This document shows positions 54,864 to 63,668 of a stretch of 64,000 nt of DNA, piece by piece. Both the position numbers and the translations under genes were made by a program. The DNA comes from Ilyomonas sp965277535 (GTDB taxonomy: Bacteria; Bacteroidota; Bacteroidia; Chitinophagales; Chitinophagaceae): the NCBI GenBank assembly GCA_965277535.1, contig OZ255825.1:4216001-4280000 (forward strand), read 5' to 3'. Numbering within the stretch: the stretch's first letter is position 1; every line of letters starts with the position of its first letter. The notes under the pieces were generated by a model. That model saw only the letters and a program-made list of their open reading frames with translations. It was not told the DNA's origin and searched no databases.

Positions 54864-55664
54864 TTATCTTTTAATTTGCCAATCAGTTTTCTTGCCAATC
54901 AGCATTAAGCCAATCCAGTATGAAGGTGCTAACGCAATAGCCGGTACCATAAACGGATAATAATATTTAGCATTTATTAGTATAGACATACTGCAAAGCG
55001 TGATTCCAATAATGTTGAAAATGCTCAATACTGCAAATTGCCATTTTCTTATTTCACTTTGTTTTACAAGCAATAACGAAAGCCAGATCGCCGCAACATA
55101 TAGTGAAGCTCTTGCCCAGGTACGCCAAAACATATTATAGTCATAATTTGGAAAAAAATCTTCTGCTTTTTTACCACTGTCCACCCATTTCTGCATATAA
55201 GTACTAAACATAAACGAACTATAATTGTCCCAGATATTAAGCAACGTCGCAACAATTAAAAATGCAATGAATACTTTGGAAAAAAGATTGTTTATTGGGG
55301 TTGCTGCTTTAAAACTGCCCGCAAAGAATAATAAAATAGCAATAAGTAACATTCCATACCTGAACTGTTCAATGTGAGAAGACTGAAGCAGTGTAGCATT
55401 CTCTCTCGGTGGTCCTAAATGCAATGGAAAAATTACAGCCATTCCAATTGAAAAAAGTAACCAGCCTGCAACTATTTTTTTGGGTCTTTGCAAGTAAATT
55501 AATCCTAAAGCTACAGCTATAATTATACTACAAAGCAAGAGATAAACAGGAAATGTTTTGTTGCTAACCTGAGCTTCCGGGGGAAAGAAATTCTCTGTAA
55601 GTGGCCAAAATGGCAACAAAATCAGTATGAAGGCTGCTATAAATTGGACGGATTTTTTCAGCAC
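54864..55664 (-). CDS. Hypothetical polytopic membrane protein
   Basis: A 266-residue protein with seven to eight hydrophobic segments (for example YLLLCSIIIAVALGLIYL and LYVAAIWLSLLLV) and one larger loop (STYMQKWVDSGKKAEDFFPNYDYNMFW). I do not recognise a family. It lies between the two NTF2-like paralogues on the same strand as both. Confidence 0.55.
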   Translation of the reverse strand: MLKKSVQFIAAFILILLPFWPLTENFFPPEAQVSNKTFPVYLLLCSIIIAVALGLIYLQRPKKIVAGWLLFSIGMAVIFPLHLGPPRENATLLQSSHIEQFRYGMLLIAILLFFAGSFKAATPINNLFSKVFIAFLIVATLLNIWDNYSSFMFSTYMQKWVDSGKKAEDFFPNYDYNMFWRTWARASLYVAAIWLSLLLVKQSEIRKWQFAVLSIFNIIGITLCSMSILINAKYYYPFMVPAIALAPSYWIGLMLIGKKTDWQIKR

Positions 55665-55955
55665 AATTTTAATTTGGTTCTATTTTCGATAACTTAGTTT
55701 GTAGAGAGCATGCAAAAGGACGCACAACATTGAAGTATTTGCAATGGCAGAGCTTCCGTGTCCTATCAGCCAATACCGAAGCTGATTTATTTTTCGTTGC
55801 CAAAGTTAAATACAAATGTTCAATAGCATTCCGTCCGCGCTGAAATTGAAGCTGAACAGTGAAAATGCTGCTGATGCTGCGACGTGTCTGCCCCGCTTTA
55901 TATAGGAGTCTTTTGTTGGCTGCGGTTACAATGCTTTCAATAAGTATTTTATCTT

Positions 55956-56417
55956 TTATTCAATGAATTTTGCCGGAACTGATGTTCCCTGCCCGGAAAC
56001 AGCTTGCCATTTTCCATTAATAATGTGATAAATTGTAGTTCGCCTTACATAAGTAACCCTAGGACCCTTAAAGGTTATTTTTTTTACCACTGAAAAGGTT
56101 GCAAGATTATCCGAATAGGTAAAGATTTCAAATTGTGGTGCTGCTCTCACTACTTCCATTACCGGAAGTGCAAGCAGCGTACTGATTTCTGCTTTCTTAT
56201 TGTTGAGTGTTCCATCCGGTGTACAATTGATATAATTGTCGGCTAACTGGCGAGCAAAAACCAATGAGTCTTTGTTCTCCATTGCCTTATTGTATTCATC
56301 ATCAAATTTTTCGAAAAATTGTTTTGCTTTGTCAATACTCTTAAAAGTCTGTGAATAGGCGTTAACATACATTTGTAAAAAGGCAAACAAACCAATAGTT
56401 ATTATCTTCAATTTCAT
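55956..56417 (-). CDS. Secreted NTF2/SnoaL-like protein, paralogue B
   Basis: A 153-residue protein with signal peptide MKLKIITIGLFAFLQMYVNAYSQ. It aligns over its whole length with the gene at 53358-53828, with roughly half of the residues alike by eye; shared blocks include SQTFKS, GTLNNK, APQF, IFTYS, YVRRT and GKW...VSGQGT. The two probably arose by local duplication, now separated by the cupin and membrane genes. Function unknown. Confidence 0.65.
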   Translation of the reverse strand: MKLKIITIGLFAFLQMYVNAYSQTFKSIDKAKQFFEKFDDEYNKAMENKDSLVFARQLADNYINCTPDGTLNNKKAEISTLLALPVMEVVRAAPQFEIFTYSDNLATFSVVKKITFKGPRVTYVRRTTIYHIINGKWQAVSGQGTSVPAKFIE

Positions 56418-56813
56418 AGTCTAAAGCTTTAGAAAATTAATATATAGCAGCCAATGCAAAGGTTGCCGTTATTATACCCAATTCCAAAAAATACCGCCAT
56501 TGACAATTAATCTTCTAATGTTGTACTTTTTTAGATTGAGTGAGGACAATCCACTCTGCCCTTCTATCTCTTCTTTATACATCAAATCGTCCAGCGGAAT
56601 ATGTTAGAGATGTACTCTATTTTATTTTAAGTGTATTGCGACAACACTTCGAAGAACAGGAAGTCTCCCTTTTCATCATAAGAGAAGTTATCACTAAAAA
56701 AGTATCATCTGCTTTATTAATCATTAAATCACTATTTTTACTAAAGTCTGCCCGAAAACTGCACTGTACTTTTTTGATTGCCTCACTTACTTCATCAATT
56801 AAAATTAGCAAAT
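56418..56813. other. Gene-free stretch before the secreted lipocalin-like gene
   Basis: About 395 bp, A+T-rich, without a supportable gene. It lies between divergent genes and should contain both promoters. Confidence 0.45.
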
Positions 56814-57266
56814 ATGAACATGAAAACCTTCCTCTTCGGTGCAATGTTGCTTTTTGTTTTTACCGCAACCAATGCTCAAACTGCACAGTCTCAGAAAACA
56901 ACAACATCAGAAAGCGGAAGCCAAAGCGCTACTGCCTACTTCGATGGTGCATGGCGTGGTAATGATAATAAAGCATTCTCGGTTATGCATAACGGGTATT
57001 TTAACACTGTATTGCAGGATTCAACCGGCAAATGGGATGACGTAAATGCAGGCACTTATACAGTGAATAATGACAATACCATCACGTTTAAAGTTTTATA
57101 TTCCTCTCACCCAGACCATGTAGGGTCTGCAAACACAGCAGAATATACCATCAGTGGTGAATCGTTGAAAATGCGGCATTTCAAAAAGCTGATTGATGCA
57201 CAAGGCAGGGATATGACCGATCACATGCCTAAAAATGCATGGGTAACCATGACCAGGCTTAAGTGA
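56814..57266 (+). CDS. Secreted lipocalin-like/DUF4488-type protein
   Basis: A 150-residue protein starting MNMKTFLFGAMLLFVFTATNAQ, a clear signal peptide; Met3 (56820) is an alternative start. The mature part begins SATAYFDGAWRGNDNKAFSVMHNGYF and repeats beta-strand pairs (AGTYTVNNDNTITFKVLYS, AEYTISGESLKMRHFK), as in small lipocalin-like domains that sense or bind small molecules. It is the last gene before the probable malQ C-terminal remnant. Confidence 0.6.
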   Translation: MNMKTFLFGAMLLFVFTATNAQTAQSQKTTTSESGSQSATAYFDGAWRGNDNKAFSVMHNGYFNTVLQDSTGKWDDVNAGTYTVNNDNTITFKVLYSSHPDHVGSANTAEYTISGESLKMRHFKKLIDAQGRDMTDHMPKNAWVTMTRLK

Positions 57267-57569
57267 TCCATCAGTGTCTCAATCCTATTTTACAATAGCG
57301 ATCTCTTTCTCTATCAGGCTACACAATTGATACACTATCGCATCAATTACTTTATCGGTTTGGAATGAAGCGTATTCCTAAAGCTGCTGCTATTGTCAGT
57401 TATTGCAACCATTTGCCGATGACTTGAACGATTTTTGGTTAATATTTTCTATCTTTTGAAATATAATTTTTCTCATTGTTTCAAATGGGAAATACAACTG
57501 CGCTTTTCTCCCAGTCTTATGCTATATATCTGGCAAAATGTTCCTGTAACCTCGACCCTGACAGGCAAT

Positions 57570-57695
57570 TCGTTTATCAAAAACAATGTAGTTGAGATAT
57601 TGAGCTATTTGGCTTATGCATCGGTTGCCAGGCTTGCTGTACTTCCGATGCAGGACATCTTAGAGTTGGAAGATGATTGGCTGACAGAAAAATAG
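57570..57695 (+). pseudogene. malQ: Probable C-terminal remnant of malQ
   Basis: The plus-strand frame reads YLAYASVARLAVLPMQDILEL, close to the conserved C-terminal segment of MalQ/GH77 (SVAxxAxxPMQDxLxL), followed by an early stop in place of the usual RMNxP...WRL end. The extent upstream is unclear. It has the same strand as the N-terminal malQ pseudogene 9.4 kb earlier and is followed by a strong terminator. The 57267-57569 stretch holds no gene. Confidence 0.5.
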
Positions 57696-57749
57696 AAAAA
57701 AGCTTGCAGGATTTGTGCTTTTTATAGGATAGAAAACGGAAAGATGCAT

Positions 57750-57793
57750 AAAACAAAAAAGCGTCCCGACACGTTGGGACGCTTTTTTGTTTT
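57750..57793. terminator. Strong bidirectional terminator (18-bp perfect stem)
   Basis: Arms 57750-57767 and 57776-57793 are exact reverse complements around GACACGTT, with GCGTCCC/GGGACGC cores and A/T-rich feet giving T-runs on both strands. It stands between the malQ C-terminal remnant (plus) and the metallopeptidase gene (minus). Confidence 0.9.
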
Positions 57794-57806
57794 GCTTATA
57801 TTTTAT

Positions 57807-58673
57807 TTACAAATCAGGCGTATTAAATGTATCACCCTGGTTAATGTCTCCGGTTTCATAACCTTTCTTAAACCACTTCATTCGTTGCGCCGATGTGCCA
57901 TGTGTAAAGGCATCCGGCACTACAACACCTTGCGTTTCTTTTTGCAAACGATCATCACCGATGGCGTTGGCCGCATTCAAAGCAGCATCAATATCACCGG
58001 GTTGAATTACTGTCTTATTTGGGTCGGAAGCGGCATGTTGCTGTGCTTCATAATGCGCCCAAACACCCGCAAAAAAATCGGCTTGCAATTCCAGCCGGAC
58101 CGAAAGAGCATTTATTCCTTTTTCATCCAAACGGCTGCGTTGTGCATCTACCTTATCGGTAATGCCTAACAGGTGCTGAACATGATGCCCAACTTCGTGT
58201 GCAATAACATACGCCGATGCAAACTGGCCGGGAGCACCGAAGCGGTCGGACAATTCATTAAAAAAAGAAACATCTAAATACACTTTTGAATCGCCGGGAC
58301 AATAAAAAGGTCCCGTAGCCTGGCTTGCATTGCCGCAGGCACTCTGTGTAACTTCATTAAATAAAACCAGTTTCGGATCGGTATAAGTGCGGTTCATGTT
58401 TTGAAACAATTGTCCCCACACATCTTCTGTTTCAGCCAGCACGGTGCGCACAAATTGTGTTGTTTGATCGTTTGCCGGAGCCGTTTGTTGTGTTGGCTGT
58501 TGTTGAATGGCGCCATTGCCATTGTTTAGAATTGTGTTGGGATTGCCTCCCAGCAAATAAACAATGAGGGCAATAATCATGGTGCCAATACCGCCCCCAA
58601 CGGCCAAACCACCGCCTCCGCTACCACGTCTGTCTTCAATGTTGTCGCTTTCGCGTCCGCCTTCCCAAAGCAT
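57807..58673 (-). CDS. Neutral zinc metallopeptidase (YpfJ family)
   Basis: A 288-residue protein of the Zn_peptidase family. The N-terminal part has a Gly-rich stretch (RRGSGGGGLAVGGGIGTM) and one transmembrane helix. The catalytic motif HEVGHHVQH, near residues 157-165, gives the two zinc His and the Glu base. A further family motif is ALSVRLELQADFFAGVWAHY, and the C-terminal GTSAQRMKWFKKGYETG is standard. It is membrane-anchored; substrate unknown. Confidence 0.9.
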   Translation of the reverse strand: MLWEGGRESDNIEDRRGSGGGGLAVGGGIGTMIIALIVYLLGGNPNTILNNGNGAIQQQPTQQTAPANDQTTQFVRTVLAETEDVWGQLFQNMNRTYTDPKLVLFNEVTQSACGNASQATGPFYCPGDSKVYLDVSFFNELSDRFGAPGQFASAYVIAHEVGHHVQHLLGITDKVDAQRSRLDEKGINALSVRLELQADFFAGVWAHYEAQQHAASDPNKTVIQPGDIDAALNAANAIGDDRLQKETQGVVVPDAFTHGTSAQRMKWFKKGYETGDINQGDTFNTPDL

Positions 58674-58700
58674 ATTCTTATTGTTTTGTTTTGTTGATAA

Positions 58701-58943
58701 TTAATCCTGTGGTTTAATGTTCAGCGCATCATCGTCAACAAATTCTTCCTGCTCGCGCGGATGGTTATCATATTCTTTTAGTGTAGTATATTCAGCATCG
58801 CCGGTGGGCGCCTGATCGCTTAAAATAGAACTTTGTTCCGTGCCTTCACGAACCGGATTGTCGCCATTGGTTACCTTATCGTCAGCATCGTAACTATGAT
58901 CGTATTCATCAACTTTTTTGTTTTTTGGATCCACATTTTGCAT
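58701..58943 (-). CDS. Small acidic hypothetical protein
   Basis: An 80-residue hydrophilic, acidic protein starting MQNVDPKNKKVDEYD (58943). The upstream extension to 59012 is hydrophobic and not needed. It has no motif, no signal peptide and is probably disordered. It lies 27 bp upstream of the metallopeptidase gene on the same strand and is probably co-transcribed. Confidence 0.5.
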   Translation of the reverse strand: MQNVDPKNKKVDEYDHSYDADDKVTNGDNPVREGTEQSSILSDQAPTGDAEYTTLKEYDNHPREQEEFVDDDALNIKPQD

Positions 58944-59092
58944 ACAATTTTTTGATTTACAAAATGGATTGAAAAAACCATACCAGAGCAACAGAAAAAA
59001 GCGCAAAAACAAAACTTGACTAAAAAATGATGTTTCTTTTTAAAACATCGGCAAAAACAAACACATCCGTTCAAACAATTCCAGCCTATCGT

Positions 59093-61000
59093 TTACAAAC
59101 CAACTATTACAATCTCCGTTCTTCTATTTTTGGCTTTGCCTTCTTCTGTATCGTTGCCGGCAACAGGCTTTGTTTGCCCGAAACCTTTGCTGGATAAGCG
59201 TTTTGAAGATATACCTTTATTCACAAGATAGGTTGCCACTGCTTTTGCACGATTGGCTGAAAGCGTCAGGTTGGAAGCCGGCGTTCCCGTATTATCTGTA
59301 TGTCCATTCACCTGCAATTGAACTGTTGGATTGTCGGTTAACAATTGCACTACTTTGTCAAGTTCAATATCGCTCACCGGTTCCAACTGATACGAGTTGG
59401 AAGCAAATTGAATGTTCTTCAACGTTACCGATGCGTTCAACTCTATTGGTTGCAATTGAATATTTTTTTGATAAGTGCTGTCGGGTTGTTTTTCTTTTAC
59501 CGAAAAAACATCGCTGTACAATAAATAATTTTTCCGGTTTACAGTAAACGTGTAATTGCTTCCCACAGGTAAAGTGATAAAATAAAAACCTGTTTCATCG
59601 GTTTGCAGATGCATCAATGTTTGCCCGCTGCTGTCACTTGTTAATTCAACAGCACACGGTAAGCCTTTGCCGGTTTTGGCATCGGTTACATAACCTTTTA
59701 TATAGAACGTTTGTAAAGGTTGTATGTCCGGCTTCAGGGTAAATTGATACAAGTCAAGTTCGCCGCGGGTATCTGCTCTGTCGCTTGCATAATAAGCGGT
59801 CGTTCCGTCACTCGCAACAAACAAACTGCCTTCGTTGTCAATCGTGTTGATTGGATAGCCTAGGTTCTCGGGTTTGCTCCATCCATCGCCCCGCTTCCGA
59901 ATCACATACAAATCTGTACCACCATACCCCGGTAAGCCATCAGAAGTGTAATACAGCGTTTGGTTATCTGCATGAATAAACGGTGCAAGTTCATCACCGG
60001 CAGTGTTGATGTCAGGTCCCATATTTTGCGCCGGTCCCCATTTGCCGTTCTTTTGGCGGTAGCTTACATACAAGTCTTTGCCACCATATCCACCCGGACG
60101 ATTGCTGCTGAAATACAACGCATTTTTATCAGGGCTGATACAAGGCGAGCTTTCCCAGAATTCGGTGTTGATGTTCGCACCAAGGTTTAAAGGCTCACTC
60201 CATCCTTTTGGGGTGTTGTAAGACATGTACAAATCATAATCACCAAAACCTTTGCCTCCAAAGTTACCCGCAAAGAGAAGCCAATCACCATCAGCAGAAA
60301 TGTTGATAGCGCCTTTAAACGGTTCGATGTTGATATCACCGTCTATCACTTTTGCTTTGCCCCAGCCATCTTTGGTTTTGATGCTTTCCATAAAATCTTC
60401 ACGGTCGTTGGCTTCGCGTCTCGTAAACACAAACAAGCTATCATCAATGGTGAAAGAAGGATAGTATTCCGATTCTTTTGAATTGATGCTATCGCCTAAG
60501 TTTTTAGGTGCAAACACATAGTTGTTGGTTGGATGATTCTTTGTGTAATCAATTGCAAACTGGTAACAGCTTCTTCTATATTGCCCGCTTTTGATGCTTC
60601 TGTCGCCCAGGTTTGGTAATTGGAGAAAACGATTCACCGCGATGAGTGCACTATCCCATCTTCCCAAAGCTGCCAAATCAATAGAATATGGAAGCTCCAA
60701 ATAAGCAAACTGCGCACTGTCCAACGCTTTTGCTTTTTCGTAAAAAGCAACCGCTTTTTCATAATTCTTCAGTTCGCCATATACGCCGGCTAAAGAAAGA
60801 TAGGCATCAGTAAATTGCGGATTGTATTCAATGGCTTTTCCCAACAAGGGCACAGCATCGCGCACTAAGCCATCCCGAATTTGCAGCATAGCTGCATCAT
60901 AAGCGTCCTGCGCTTTTTGTCCGTTGTTGTTTTTGTTTTTTTGGGCAAAACCAAAAAGAGCAATATTGAATGAAATGAGAAAGAGTAAACCGCGCTTCAT
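59093..61000 (-). CDS. PorE-like T9SS/cell-envelope protein (TPR, WD40-like, OmpA)
   Basis: A 635-residue protein. A signal peptide is followed by two to three TPRs (about 30-115), a WD40-like/PD40 propeller (about 165-425, with repeated NALYFSSNRPGGYGGKDLYV-type blades), a carboxypeptidase-regulatory domain (about 430-515) and a C-terminal OmpA peptidoglycan-binding domain (NGHTDNTGTPASNLTLSANRA). This is the domain order of PorE, which anchors the T9SS to peptidoglycan, although related proteins of other function exist. It suits the two T9SS cargo proteins in the window. Confidence 0.8.
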   Translation of the reverse strand: MKRGLLFLISFNIALFGFAQKNKNNNGQKAQDAYDAAMLQIRDGLVRDAVPLLGKAIEYNPQFTDAYLSLAGVYGELKNYEKAVAFYEKAKALDSAQFAYLELPYSIDLAALGRWDSALIAVNRFLQLPNLGDRSIKSGQYRRSCYQFAIDYTKNHPTNNYVFAPKNLGDSINSKESEYYPSFTIDDSLFVFTRREANDREDFMESIKTKDGWGKAKVIDGDINIEPFKGAINISADGDWLLFAGNFGGKGFGDYDLYMSYNTPKGWSEPLNLGANINTEFWESSPCISPDKNALYFSSNRPGGYGGKDLYVSYRQKNGKWGPAQNMGPDINTAGDELAPFIHADNQTLYYTSDGLPGYGGTDLYVIRKRGDGWSKPENLGYPINTIDNEGSLFVASDGTTAYYASDRADTRGELDLYQFTLKPDIQPLQTFYIKGYVTDAKTGKGLPCAVELTSDSSGQTLMHLQTDETGFYFITLPVGSNYTFTVNRKNYLLYSDVFSVKEKQPDSTYQKNIQLQPIELNASVTLKNIQFASNSYQLEPVSDIELDKVVQLLTDNPTVQLQVNGHTDNTGTPASNLTLSANRAKAVATYLVNKGISSKRLSSKGFGQTKPVAGNDTEEGKAKNRRTEIVIVGL

Positions 61001-61063
61001 GTTTGTAAAAATGGAGAAAAGAGGAGAAGCCCGATGTTAGTGAAAGGTGAAGAATAGAAGATT

Positions 61064-61137
61064 CAAGGTTCAAGAATACAAGATTCAGGAATTCAAGTAA
61101 AAACAAACTCTGCGCCTTCGTGTCTTCGCGGTGAAAC
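61064..61137. repeat. Dispersed palindrome-type repeat remnant
   Basis: TCAAGGTTCAAG near 61064 recurs on the minus strand near 20990, and CCTTCGTGTCTTCGCGGTG near 61111 is related to the GAACCACGAAG family seen at 32100 and 63517. Both lie in the 139-bp gap between the PorE-like and methyltransferase genes. Confidence 0.5.
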
Positions 61138-61139
61138 CA

Positions 61140-62039
61140 TTATCTTTTCTTCACAATGTAAATCACCGAACTGCTTCTTGCCGGTTTGCCAAATGCTTTC
61201 AGGTTGCTTTGTAAACCAACCCAAAAAGCACTTGCGAAGTTGTTTTTGCCCTTTTTATATTGCTCGCTCAACATACTTACATAATAAGAATCGAATGGCA
61301 TTGGCTTCATTTCAATCACATTGAAATTGTGAAAAGCCAACAATCGTTTCATGCTTGCCGGAGAGAAATGATACAAGTGGCGCGGCACATCATAAGCCGC
61401 CCAATATTCTTTATAATATGTTGCATCGAAAGACGTATAATTGGGAACGGCAATCATCAATCTTCCGTTTGGCTTGAGTATGTTTTGAAATGTTTGTAAA
61501 TACTCATTTAACTGATGCACATGCTCAAGAACATGCCACAATGTAATGGCATCGAAGCTTTCAGCGGCTTGGGTAAATAAATCTTCAGATGGTTGCAGCA
61601 CCAAACTATGTTTGTTTTTGGCGATATTTCTTGCTGTTTCATCAGGTTCCAAAGCGGTTACTGTCCAATTTGCTTTCTTCATTTTTGCAACAAATGCGCC
61701 GGTGCCGGCACCAATATCAAGCAATGTTCCCCTTTGCAAACTGGTAGCTTTTTGCACCCATTTTCTTTTTTGTTTGAGCGTAATATTTCTTATCGAATGA
61801 TACAAGCGATTGATGATGCCTTGCCTGGTATCACTGTGCGAAATATAATTGCCAGATTGATAATATTTGCCAATGCTTTGTGCATCGGGTACATCCTGCG
61901 TAAAGCGAAGCATACACTCATTGCATTGCCAGATTGCAAATTTTTCTCCACTAACCGTATAGTCTTTTGCGGTAAAAACAAAATGGAGGGAATTACTTTT
62001 GCAGGCAGGGCATTCAACATAAGAAATAAGATGCGGCAT
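61140..62039 (-). CDS. Class I SAM-dependent methyltransferase
   Basis: A 299-residue enzyme. The N-terminus has two Cys pairs (C10/C13, C39/C42) as in a small zinc ribbon, followed by the SAM motif LLDIGAGTGAF near 107-117 and the post-motif LWHVLEHV. This matches Methyltransf_23-type enzymes with a zinc-ribbon head, often found in surface-polysaccharide loci. Acceptor unknown. Confidence 0.85.
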   Translation of the reverse strand: MPHLISYVECPACKSNSLHFVFTAKDYTVSGEKFAIWQCNECMLRFTQDVPDAQSIGKYYQSGNYISHSDTRQGIINRLYHSIRNITLKQKRKWVQKATSLQRGTLLDIGAGTGAFVAKMKKANWTVTALEPDETARNIAKNKHSLVLQPSEDLFTQAAESFDAITLWHVLEHVHQLNEYLQTFQNILKPNGRLMIAVPNYTSFDATYYKEYWAAYDVPRHLYHFSPASMKRLLAFHNFNVIEMKPMPFDSYYVSMLSEQYKKGKNNFASAFWVGLQSNLKAFGKPARSSSVIYIVKKR

Positions 62040-62129
62040 GAAGGCAAAGAAAGTAAAGTTTCAGTTAAAAAGAAGCCTCTTTATCCATTGCCAAATTTCA
62101 TTCTCCATCTTTGATTTATCTTTCCATCC

Positions 62130-63515
62130 ATGAATGTGCAATCGAGCCTCAACCGCAGCTCACAACCTATTCGCCGCTTTTCGTTTTACTTACCTTTTAC
62201 CTGGTATTTCGTGGTGTTTGTTCTTTGCTGCGTTGCTGGTTATTCGTGGATAAAAACGTTTCCGAAATTGCCGGATACCGCTTATGCCGACATCTTTCCT
62301 TTGCTCTTGCACATTGCGTTTTGGTTTTTGATTATTTTTCTTTCAGTATCCCTTCTTTCAGTTTTATTTTCTTTTGTCTTTTTTTTAATAAAAAAAAGAA
62401 AGGGGCAAACTCAATTTTTAGTTGAAACAAAACCTACCAAAACAGAAAATAAAGGGGGCAAACAGGAAGTATTTGTAAAAATTCTTCCGATCATCAAACC
62501 GTTGTTGGGCTTTGTAAAAATTCGCTTGCAGTACGATGAGCAGCATGTTTCTAAAAAGTTTTCTTTGGTGGAACAAAGAGCCGCAAAGCTTGTCAGCACT
62601 GCCATTGAAGGCACTTACAACTGGCAATTGCCGGCCATTAAAGAGTATCGCATTGAAAAAGCAGTGATTTATTTTGAAGATTTTTTTCAGTTTTTTTCGT
62701 TCGCGCTTCCTATATCAACCAACAACCGGTTTTATACATCGCCGGGCGAAACGGAGGGCAAAACTATCAAAACATTTCCCCGGAAAACAGAAAATACAAA
62801 TACCAGAATTGAAGAAATAAAGCGGGTGGAAGGCGAATATCTGAACTATAAAAATTTTGAAGGCAACGATGATGTGCGCCGCATTGTTTGGAAAATTTAC
62901 GCCAAAAACAAAGAGCTGGTAGTGCGCATTCCTGAAGTGCTCGACCCTTATGCTTCGCATGTTTATTTATACGCTTCTTTTTATTCAGCATTTGGAAAAG
63001 ATTTGGGTGAAGTAATTGAAGTTCCGTTTTTAAATTATTACAAAACATTTGTGTGGAGCGTTTATCAGCAGTTAGTAAAACAAGGATTTGAAGTGAGATA
63101 TTTACCTGACCAATCATTTACTTCAACAGGAACAAGCGATGTACAACAAAACGTAAAATACAGCATAAGCATCAGCCATTGGCAAACCGATAAAGACGTA
63201 AAAACTTATGTGAATGCAAAAGATGCTGCGATGGTGATTGTATCGTCGTTAAACGATGCTGAAGAAGTAAAGCAATTGGCAGAACAATGGGGCAATGATG
63301 TTTCGTTCGTGTTCATTAAGCTAACCGATTGTTTGGGCAACCAACAGTTGGGCGATTGGCTGCAATGGCTGTTTGTAAAGAATGAACACGACACGGTAAC
63401 GGAATACAAACGCAAGTGGAACTTTGCTCTGCTTCGCTCAAAAATTGTAGACAATGAAAAGAAATTGAAAGCAGTTCTGCAACAGTTTGCAAAGGCCGAA
63501 GTAGTGGAAGCATGA
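62130..63515 (+). CDS. DUF58-domain membrane protein
   Basis: A 461-residue protein with two N-terminal transmembrane helices (about 20-42 and 52-85). The central DUF58 pattern is VEGEYLNYKNFEGNDDVRRIVWKIYAKNKELVVRI near 236-270, and a vWA-like domain follows. DUF58 proteins commonly sit with a MoxR ATPase and a transglutaminase-like protein; the next gene is a membrane protein of the same kind, but no MoxR is seen in the window. Confidence 0.8.
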   Translation: MNVQSSLNRSSQPIRRFSFYLPFTWYFVVFVLCCVAGYSWIKTFPKLPDTAYADIFPLLLHIAFWFLIIFLSVSLLSVLFSFVFFLIKKRKGQTQFLVETKPTKTENKGGKQEVFVKILPIIKPLLGFVKIRLQYDEQHVSKKFSLVEQRAAKLVSTAIEGTYNWQLPAIKEYRIEKAVIYFEDFFQFFSFALPISTNNRFYTSPGETEGKTIKTFPRKTENTNTRIEEIKRVEGEYLNYKNFEGNDDVRRIVWKIYAKNKELVVRIPEVLDPYASHVYLYASFYSAFGKDLGEVIEVPFLNYYKTFVWSVYQQLVKQGFEVRYLPDQSFTSTGTSDVQQNVKYSISISHWQTDKDVKTYVNAKDAAMVIVSSLNDAEEVKQLAEQWGNDVSFVFIKLTDCLGNQQLGDWLQWLFVKNEHDTVTEYKRKWNFALLRSKIVDNEKKLKAVLQQFAKAEVVEA

Positions 63516-63516
63516 G

Positions 63517-63618
63517 TTGAACCACGAAGAAGGGAAGAAAAGAAGTTACGCAAAGTTTTCTTTTATTGTTCTTTGTGAACCTTCGTGTTCTTCGAGTCCC
63601 TGCCTACCGGCAGGCAGG
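63517..63618. repeat. Intergenic palindromic repeat (GAACCACGAAG family) with CCTGCC hairpin
   Basis: TTGAACCACGAAG at 63517-63529 begins a segment similar to the right part of the element at 32100-32192 (about 34 of 39 positions). 63599-63618 contains a palindrome CCTGCC/GGCAGG. It fills the gap between the DUF58 gene and the next gene. Confidence 0.65.
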
Positions 63619-63668
63619 TTTATGGTTCAAACAAAACAATATTCAATCTTAAATATTATATATCCAAA

